A DNA stretch of 64,000 nt from contig JAFWXO010000033.1 in NCBI GenBank assembly GCA_017545865.1, forward strand, positions 1 through 64,000. The letters are read 5' to 3'. A program made the position numbers and the translations under genes. The stretch is from Clostridia bacterium. GTDB lineage: Bacteria > Bacillota > Clostridia > Christensenellales > Borkfalkiaceae. Of the stretch, positions 43,950-50,800 are shown piece after piece. The notes below the pieces were generated by a model. That model did not search any database, was not told the origin of the DNA, and was given only the letters and a program-made list of their open reading frames with translations. Each line of letters starts with the position of its first letter. Positions within the stretch are counted from its first letter, which is position 1.

Positions 43950-45493
43950 AAGTATTCCCCTGTAGTTTTATTAAAAAAAACCAAACCCACCCAATAGGGT
44001 TCGGATTTGGTTCTTTTTGGCGGAGAGAGTTGTGTTAAATTTGAACACAAATTTTCCAGCTCTTCTATGCTTGCTTCGACGGTGTGGTGGTCTTTATTCT
44101 TCAATATAATTCTTATTTTATCGTTATATAATATTACTTTATATACTAAGTGAGATATGATAGAAGTTTTTGCGTCTTCGTCTCCCAGCTCTGTATCAAC
44201 AAACTTTTTGAAGAAGAATAAAACCTTTTCTTTAGTGAGCTTGTTTTGTTGTAGAGCTTCTTGGACTAGGATTGATTCCTCAAGGTCTAGCTTGCGCTGT
44301 TCTAGCCTTGCAAGCTCTTTCTGCGTTGTATCTGAGAAGATACCATTTTTTATAGCCGTTAAAATATTGTTTAGATATTTTTCATTTTGGCTGTATTCTT
44401 GTTTTAGAATAGATAACTCTGTGCTTTGAGATACTGTCTCATTATAGGTAGAAACAATTCCTTCGATAGTGTCAAGGATTTTGTCTTCAGCTAAAATATG
44501 TTTAAGAACGAGCGAAACAACTAGATTTTCTAGCTCGTCTTTTTTTACAGATGTTTTCTCGCAGTGATTGTGTCTTTTCTTTCCAAAACATTTATAGTAG
44601 TGATGTATTGTTCCGTTCTTGCTTGTTCCAGATTCTCCAGTCATTAAAGACTTGCAATACCCACAGTGAAGTTTTCCACTAAGTCTATAATTTTCATAAG
44701 CTTTCATTCTGGCCGGAGAGCGTTTGTTGCTTTCTATTCTTTTTGAAACAATATCAAAAGTCAAGTCGTCAATTATTCTTGGATAATAATCTTCTCTTCG
44801 ATATTCGCCATACTCTAATAAACCGGTATATTTTTTATTTTTAAGAAGATTCATTATAGAGTTTATACAAAAATATCTACCTTGTTTATTTGTTATACCT
44901 TCAGCTTTCAGCGCTTCAGCTATTTGCTTAGCTGTCTGGCCGTCAGCGTATGCTGTAAAAATTTTACGGACAACATAAGCTTGGTCTTCGTCTATCTCTA
45001 TTATTTTATTATTAACTTTATAACCATATAAAATAGTTCCACCTAAAAATGTTCCTTTCTGGAAGGTTTCGTATTGGCCTCTTCTAACTTTCTGAGAAAG
45101 TTCTGCAGAGTAATATTCAGCATAACCTTCGAGCATAGATTCCAGAATAATTCCTTCTGGGCTGTCTGTTATGCCTTCTGTTGCAGAGATAACTTTAACG
45201 CCGTTCTTCTTAAGGATTTTTTTATTAAAGGCGCTGTCGAATCTGTTTCTAGCAAAACGGTCTAACTTATAAACTATTACATAATCAAAATTACGATTAG
45301 CGCTGTCAGCTATCATTTTTTGAAAGCCCGGACGATTTGTGTTTGTTCCGGTCATAGCTTTGTCTATATATGTATCTATAATAATATAATCATTATCTAT
45401 ACAATATTTATTAACGACTCTAAGTTGACCTTCGATTGATTGTTCGGTTTGACTATCAGAACTATATCTGGCATAAATTACGGCTCGTTTCAT
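43940..45493 (-). CDS. Large serine recombinase (integrase), C-terminus encoded by the chromosome
   Basis: Site-specific integrase of 517 residues. The resolvase domain begins KRAVIYARYSSDSQTEQSIEGQ with the catalytic Ser, followed by YKLDRFARNR. The recombinase domain contains GTFLGGTILYGYKV, and the zinc ribbon has CGYCKSLM with later paired cysteines. A coiled coil runs over about residues 370-440. The attachment core at 44017-44029 codes for Leu-Ser-Pro-Pro at 489-492, so the last 25 residues come from chromosomal DNA next to the element. On excision a different 22-residue tail would be read. It overlaps the membrane peptide gene by four bases. Confidence 0.92.
   Translation of the reverse strand: MKRAVIYARYSSDSQTEQSIEGQLRVVNKYCIDNDYIIIDTYIDKAMTGTNTNRPGFQKMIADSANRNFDYVIVYKLDRFARNRFDSAFNKKILKKNGVKVISATEGITDSPEGIILESMLEGYAEYYSAELSQKVRRGQYETFQKGTFLGGTILYGYKVNNKIIEIDEDQAYVVRKIFTAYADGQTAKQIAEALKAEGITNKQGRYFCINSIMNLLKNKKYTGLLEYGEYRREDYYPRIIDDLTFDIVSKRIESNKRSPARMKAYENYRLSGKLHCGYCKSLMTGESGTSKNGTIHHYYKCFGKKRHNHCEKTSVKKDELENLVVSLVLKHILAEDKILDTIEGIVSTYNETVSQSTELSILKQEYSQNEKYLNNILTAIKNGIFSDTTQKELARLEQRKLDLEESILVQEALQQNKLTKEKVLFFFKKFVDTELGDEDAKTSIISHLVYKVILYNDKIRIILKNKDHHTVEASIEELENLCSNLTQLSPPKRTKSEPYWVGLVFFNKTTGEYLWD
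43973..44012 (-). terminator. Original tRNA-Ser terminator displaced by the element
   Basis: On the minus strand, AACCAAATCCGAACCC and GGGTGGGTTTGGTT form an imperfect stem followed by eight T. It directly follows the copy of the tRNA 3' end, as a tRNA terminator would. It now lies inside the recombinase reading frame. Confidence 0.65.
44017..44029. other. Attachment site attL (13-bp core)
   Basis: TTGGCGGAGAGAG is identical to the 3' end of tRNA-Ser(GGA) at 53003-53015. Flanking bases agree with integration: a tRNA-type terminator lies to the left and element DNA to the right. The element side also keeps ATTTGAAC at 44039-44046, a T-loop imitation within an arm TTGTG...CACAA. Confidence 0.78.
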
Positions 45494-45741
45494 TTATCCT
45501 CCTTGTCTTTTTTGTTTTTTTTAAGCTTAGGTGGGTTGTCTTTTAAGCCTATAATAGCCCAGACGATACAGAAAGCCGGAATTATAAAAACAAAATAGAC
45601 TTCTGCAGCTATTGCAACATATCCAAAAAATATAGCTACAGCAAAACAGATAGCCGCCGTTGCTATGTTTTCAAAATAATACATAGCAGCAAAGACTAAT
45701 AAAAATAAGACGACGGCAATTATAAAAGCGATTGCAAACAT
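45490..45741 (-). CDS. Small two-to-three-span membrane protein in the lysogeny module
   Basis: An 83-residue hydrophobic protein with spans at about 2-20, 25-45 and 48-66, and a lysine-rich cytosolic tail (KLKKNKKDKEDK). Its ends overlap both neighbours (TAATG with the repressor, ATGA with the recombinase), so it is part of the lysogeny operon. Membrane peptides in this position often give superinfection exclusion; that is inference from position only. Confidence 0.7.
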   Translation of the reverse strand: MFAIAFIIAVVLFLLVFAAMYYFENIATAAICFAVAIFFGYVAIAAEVYFVFIIPAFCIVWAIIGLKDNPPKLKKNKKDKEDK

Positions 45742-46130
45742 TATTTATCCTCCTTCTTGCTTAGTAGTGATGTGGCATAGGTTAAAACTTGTCCTTGCTG
45801 AGATTCGTTAAGATTCTCGCATATTGTAAGTATAGCTTCTGTGATAGGTGCTAACTTTTTTTCGTTGTGTATATGGTTATTTTGATTGTTATTTCCTATT
45901 ATGCCATTATTTACGCCATAATTAACATTTTCTTCCATACCCATTAAATAAGTGGGCGACACGCCAAAAAGTTGAGCCATTTTCTTTATAGATGTTCTTT
46001 TAATATTTTCTACCATACCACTTTCGTATTTGCGAATAGCAGACTTTTGAACGCCTATAACTTTGCCTAGCTCTTCTTGTGTCATACCTTTTTGTATTCT
46101 TAAGCTTTTAATTATATCTCCCATTTTCAT
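45741..46130 (-). CDS. XRE-family phage repressor (CI-like)
   Basis: A 129-residue repressor. The N-terminal helix-turn-helix is GDIIKSLRIQKGMTQEELGK then VIGVQKSAIRKYESG, followed by LFGVSPTYLMGMEE. The C-terminal half has no S24 peptidase domain, so induction would not use RecA-stimulated self-cleavage; it may act as an oligomer or with an antirepressor. It is divergent from the Cro-like gene across a region with two matching operator motifs. Confidence 0.87.
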   Translation of the reverse strand: MKMGDIIKSLRIQKGMTQEELGKVIGVQKSAIRKYESGMVENIKRTSIKKMAQLFGVSPTYLMGMEENVNYGVNNGIIGNNNQNNHIHNEKKLAPITEAILTICENLNESQQGQVLTYATSLLSKKEDK

Positions 46131-46146
46131 ATTATAAAATCTCCTA

Positions 46147-46153
46147 GTGTCTT
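46147..46153. promoter_or_regulatory. Repressor operator half-site
   Basis: GTGTCTT, one arm of the GTGTCTT-N3-AAGACAC operator, lies 17 bases before the repressor start and may serve autoregulation. Confidence 0.45.
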
Positions 46154-46243
46154 AATTTTATCATAAAGTTGAATAAAATTCAATATATTTTTCATAGTAA
46201 GAAAAAAAATTTTCAAAAAATTAAAAAATATTTGAAAAAACAG

Positions 46244-46293
46244 TTGACTTTAGGATTTTACTATGCTAATCTTAAAGTGTCTTAAAAAGACAC
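46244..46293 (+). promoter_or_regulatory. Early promoter with operator 1
   Basis: TTGACT at 46244-46249 and TAATCT at 46267-46272 with extended TGC, spacing 17. The operator GTGTCTT-AAA-AAGACAC at 46277-46293 covers the transcription start, so bound repressor would block the early genes. Confidence 0.68.
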
Positions 46294-46318
46294 CAATATC
46301 CAAAAAGGAGGTATGCTC

Positions 46319-46519
46319 GTGAATAAAAAACTTTTAGAAAGCAAAATGAAGTTGTTTGGCGACTCTAATGTAACGCTTGCTAAGTTTCTAGGAATCACAC
46401 CACAATCCTTAAGCTCAAAGAAGAACGAGTCTTCAGAGTTTAGACAAAGTGAGATTGTGAAGATTAAGGAACGATACAAGCTTTCAACAGAGGAAGTAAA
46501 CAACATTTTTTTTGCTTAA
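46319..46519 (+). CDS. Cro-like / DUF739-type DNA-binding protein
   Basis: A 66-residue protein with a phage helix-turn-helix: GDSNVTLAKFLGITPQSLSS, then QSEIVKIKERYKLSTEEVNN. I choose the GTG at 46319 because AAAGGAGG ends seven bases before it; the ATG at 46313 is only one base from that site. It is the first gene rightwards from the repressor, the place of Cro, and is flanked by both operators. Confidence 0.78.
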   Translation: MNKKLLESKMKLFGDSNVTLAKFLGITPQSLSSKKNESSEFRQSEIVKIKERYKLSTEEVNNIFFA

Positions 46520-46522
46520 AAA

Positions 46523-46539
46523 GTGTCTTAATAAGACAC
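46523..46539. promoter_or_regulatory. Operator 2
   Basis: GTGTCTT-AAT-AAGACAC, identical arms and spacing to operator 1, in the gap between the Cro-like gene and the next early gene. Confidence 0.65.
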
Positions 46540-46552
46540 AAACGGAGGATTT

Positions 46553-46765
46553 ATGTTAGATTTGGTAGTAGAAACAAACAACGAATTGAATCTCAACCCT
46601 TCGGAGAAAAGAGTGTTTTGTCTTTCTCTAGGAAGCGCTATCGAAAAATTTTATCAAGACAAAACCAACCTTGCAGACTTCCAGAAGGAAGAAGAAAATC
46701 TAAAAAAGGAGGTAAAAAGTCTTGAAGCTAAAAGAGATTCTGGAAAAAAAGAACAAAAAAGCTAA
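46553..46765 (+). CDS. Hypothetical early protein with coiled-coil tail
   Basis: A 70-residue protein, MLDLVVETNNELNLNPSEKR onward, with a charged helical C-terminal half (EEENLKKEVKSLEAKRDSGK). The ribosome site is CGGAGG seven bases upstream, and operator 2 lies just before that. No family recognised. Its 3' end overlaps the following gene by 44 bases in another frame. Confidence 0.6.
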   Translation: MLDLVVETNNELNLNPSEKRVFCLSLGSAIEKFYQDKTNLADFQKEEENLKKEVKSLEAKRDSGKKEQKS

Positions 46766-47198
46766 GGAATTAGCTATAGAGATAGGCACTGACGAGCCAA
46801 TGATAAGTAAGTTTGTCAATTATAAGTGTCTACCGATACCGGCACAAATGAAAGGAATTTGTAAAAGCCTTGATTGTAAAGTGTCAGATGTTTACACAGA
46901 CGAAGAAATTTATTATCAAAGCAAAGCAAAAAAGCAAGCCAGAGAGCCAAAAGAGTTAGATTTTTATAATCTCTGCGTCAGACTTCCAAACGAAGCTAGA
47001 AAGTATCTTACAACTGAAAATTTGGAACTGGTCGGATATAAAAACAACTCTAAATGGATTTTAGCTTGCTATAAAGAATTAGTTTTGAAAATAAAAAAAG
47101 CTCGTTCCCAAAAGCAAAACGAAAACGAGCCTACGAAAAAACTTATCGCACCAACAATTATAAACAAAAAAATTAAAAAAGTCAATAAGGAGAATTAA
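46722..47198 (+). CDS. XRE-like helix-turn-helix protein, TTG start
   Basis: A 158-residue early regulator. The HTH is AKELAIEIGTDEPMISKFVN followed by PIPAQMKGICKSLDCKVSDVY. The C-terminal part is basic (KKIKKVNKEN). The start is a TTG at 46722 with AGGAGG nine bases upstream. This lies within the previous gene, so translation is probably coupled. Its target is unknown; it may activate later genes. Confidence 0.7.
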   Translation: MKLKEILEKKNKKAKELAIEIGTDEPMISKFVNYKCLPIPAQMKGICKSLDCKVSDVYTDEEIYYQSKAKKQAREPKELDFYNLCVRLPNEARKYLTTENLELVGYKNNSKWILACYKELVLKIKKARSQKQNENEPTKKLIAPTIINKKIKKVNKEN

Positions 47199-47201
47199 AT
47201 T

Positions 47202-47513
47202 ATGGAAATACATATCCAAACAAAAAACAACAAATGCTTCGAAATTAACGAAGAAACAGCCAGCGCTGAAGTTAAATCTATCTTATCAAATCTTAAAGAT
47301 TATAACAAAAGAGCTATGGTTGCAAAATTTGCCCTAAAAGGAATCTTAAACGACGCTTTCTATGATAACAATCTCGTAGAGTTTACAGTTAAAGAACTTT
47401 CTACAAGTGTAAGTATGATTGAATATTACGAAAGAGAATTAGAAAAGAAAATGGAAGAAGAACAATCAGAAAAACAAAAAGAAACTACTGGAGGCGAAGA
47501 CAATGGCAGATAA
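47202..47513 (+). CDS. Hypothetical early phage protein
   Basis: A 103-residue acidic protein, MEIHIQTKNNKCFEINEETA onward, with a charged C-terminal helix rich in Glu and Lys. The ribosome site is AAGGAG. It overlaps the nuclease start by eleven bases, which suggests a functional link with it. No family recognised. Confidence 0.6.
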   Translation: MEIHIQTKNNKCFEINEETASAEVKSILSNLKDYNKRAMVAKFALKGILNDAFYDNNLVEFTVKELSTSVSMIEYYERELEKKMEEEQSEKQKETTGGEDNGR

Positions 47514-47842
47514 ATTAAAAAGTATGAGCAAAGCTCACACAAGATACTATGATTCAACCGGAGCTGTAGTGCCGGGAGCAACAACTATTACTGGCCTATT
47601 GAATAAACCAGCTCTAGTATTGTGGGCTAACAGATTAGGACTAGAAGGAATTGACTCTACTAAATATGTAGATAAAGCTGCAAAAATTGGAACTTTAATA
47701 CACTACCTTGTAGAGTGCCATATCACAAAACAAACACCAGACTTAACAGACTTTACTAAATGAGCTAACCAGAGAAAGTTTTGTTCAAATGAAATTCTTA
47801 AGAGACAAAGGAATTGAGTTTGAAGTTGTTAAAAAAGCCTTC
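47503..47842 (+). pseudogene. PD-(D/E)XK nuclease, N-terminal part, frameshifted
   Basis: The first 86 codons (AHTRYYDSTGAVVPGATTIT, NKPALVLWANRLGLEG, KAAKIGTLIHYLVECHI) look like the start of a phage RecB/Cas4-type nuclease. The frame stops at 47761 after DLTDFTK. The +1 frame from about 47747 continues the expected helix as NELTRESFVQMKFLRDKGIEFEVVKKAF, so one base has been gained or lost near 47750-47760. The core Asp, Glu-x-Lys half of the enzyme never appears; instead the frame runs into an unrelated giant protein near 47843. The product is inactive as a nuclease. Confidence 0.6.
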
Positions 47843-50800
47843 TCTGCTGACGACACAGAAATTTTAGCTTATGAGTGGATTATTGAAAACAATGTTCTGG
47901 AAGAATTAGAAAATCTTCGTAGAAACAACTTAGACGACTGGGATTATATTGACAAAATTAAACCAGAAATCTCTAAAAAGCTTGCTGAAGCCTATATGAA
48001 TATTTATGAAAACTATTCTATAGACGACGGCGCTCCAGCTTTCAAACAAAGAATAAAAGAAAGCTGGAAGAAAAAAGCTGAAACAATCGCCGAAGATATT
48101 GGCTTCGGTCAGATTGACGGAATCTTAAGACGAGCTGCAGAATACAAAGCTAAAAAAGGAACGCTTGTAATAGACGAAGTTGCAACCAGAGATAATCTTA
48201 GAAACGCTACAAAGAATTTAGAAAATGAGCTTAATAATTATGTTTACGATATTTTAAGTAAATATGATAAAGGAAGCTATGTTCGAAATGATGTAGACCC
48301 TTTCGACAGATATGGCAACAGAAAACCTTTTAGCAAGCTTTACACAAAAGTATCGCTAGAAAATCTAGTTAGTTATATGCGTGGCTCTGTTAGAGATTCT
48401 GAAGGCTTTAATTATGGCGTTGGAAATATCAGAAGTTTACTTGCAAAACAATTCAAATCTTTACAAGAGATTAAGGAAAGTAAAAATAAACTTATTTCTG
48501 AAGAAGAAATGAAAAAATTAAAAGACGCTTCTAGTGCAGCTTTTGAAGCTATAGCTGGAAGTATTCACGAAGACTTTTTTGTGGCTAACGATATGGTGCG
48601 AGACATAGCTGCCGGAAGTATGAGCGAATATAGTATAAAGGCTATATTCAAAGAATATGGAAGACCAGAGCCTAGCGCTGAAACAATCGGAGCTATCAAA
48701 GAGTTTTTAGACACTCTTAAGGATTATCCTACACAATACTTTGAAGCGAAACCACAAAGGGCTGTCGCTTTTGAAGAAGTTAAATATGTTATTGCTCCAT
48801 ACGGAACAGATTCTTCTATTATTCAATACTTTGAGAATTTAGGAATCGAAGTAAAACAATATGGAGATAACACAACGACCAGAAGTCAGACGCTTAAATC
48901 TCTTCCGGAAGATATAAAATTTGTTATATCAAAAGGCTTGCAAAAAAAGAACGACGCTAAAAATACCAGAATGAAGGTATATAGTAAAATCGAAGCTGAA
49001 AAAGCTATCAATAATATTCTTAGCGATAGCCACACTTCTAGCGCAGTTTTCAAAAGCCTTGCCGGTGCAAAGAAGTCTGAAATTGTAGAAAAACTTTGGA
49101 TAGCTCTTAACACTAAAGACGAAGGCTATAGAGCTGGAATTGCTTTGCAAATTGCTGACTATATTGTAGAAAATGCAGTTGCCGAAGATATATACGAATC
49201 TGGTGTAAATGAAGACGATATTTATATTGTCAATACCATAAGAGAGTATATGCACAGTTTTGACTTAGATTCTATCAAAGGTGAGATTAAATACAGATAT
49301 GATAAAGACAACAGTCCTTTCTTAATCTGGGGAAAACGCAAAGGCGATTCTGGATTTGGTGCAGACCAGATAGGACAAGAGTTAAACGAAAGAGGTATTA
49401 AAATCGAAGCTATTAACGAAGCTGAGATATTCTTTGAAATAGTAGATACTTATAAGAGCGCTTTAAGCAGAATTAAAAAGACTACAAAACAAAATATCAA
49501 AGACTTGGCTTCAGAAGAAGAAGTAAAACAACTTAAACAAGAAATTGCAAGAGAAGTTTTATTTGCTTATGATAGATACGGCTCTAAAACTAAATTCTCT
49601 CAAGTTATTGAGAAATATCAAAAGAAGATTGCCTTCCTTACTGAGCAGCTTAAAGACACTAGAGAAAGAAACAAAGTTATAAACAATTTATTTGAAACTG
49701 TTGATAGAGTTAAAGCTTTAGAGAAATATAAAGCTGCAGATGTGGAACTCGCTCCAGAAGTAACTAAGTTTATAGGTCTTTTGAAAAAGATTAAAACTTG
49801 GCGTGGAAACTTGGCTAATAATATTCGTGAAATTATGAATACTTACAGACAAGAAGTAGACGGCAAAAAACTTTATGAGCTTATCGGAAATGAAGCTGAC
49901 GGAATTAAAAATCCTACAGCACAACTTATAGAAGATATAGCTAATAAGCGTGGCGAACTTACAACTACAGAGCTTAAGAATCTCGACTTAATCTTAAGAA
50001 ACTTTATCCATAATGCTAAAAATTACGACAGAGTTTTCTTCGAAGGTAGAAATCAGAGCGACACAGAAATAGTGCAACAAGCTATAAAAGAAACTCAAAA
50101 AGCTATCAAAACAAAGGACGAAGGATTCTTAGGTGGTTTAGGCAAATTTACTCGCTGGCTTCAAAATCCAGTCTGGAGATTCGAGAGACTTGGCTCTTAT
50201 AGAAAAAATAGCGTTATGGCTAAAGTATTCAGAGAGCTTCAAGCCGGAAACGATAAAAAAGCTTTATTTAGAAAGCAAGTTTATAAACACTACGAAGAGT
50301 TTTTCAAAACAAATAAAAAGCTCTTAAAAGAGTGGCGTAATCAAACTATCGAAATTGACGGCGTAAAGATGTCTAAAGGTCAAATGATAAGCCTTTATAT
50401 GTTGTCTCTAAGAAAACAAGCTCAGTCTCACTTATTCTCTAATGAAGCTCAAGACGCTGGTGTGGTTAGAGTATCTAACGAAAAATATGCAGCTAAGCAC
50501 GAATTTAGGTCGGCACTTACAAAAGGCGAAGACTTCAATATCACTTTGGAGACTATCACTAAAATTGAAAATCAGCTTACAGATGTCGATAAACAATATA
50601 TAGAACTTACAAGAAAATTCTTCGACGAGATTGCCAGAAACGCAAAATCTGAAACAGATATGGCCTTGTTTGGAATCTCTAATGTTGGAGAAGAAAACTA
50701 TATTCCTATTCGTGTAGCTGACGACCAGATATATAAACAACTTGGAAATGAGTCAATGAACTTCAATGACTTATTCTCTGTTTATTCTCCTTCCTTCAAT

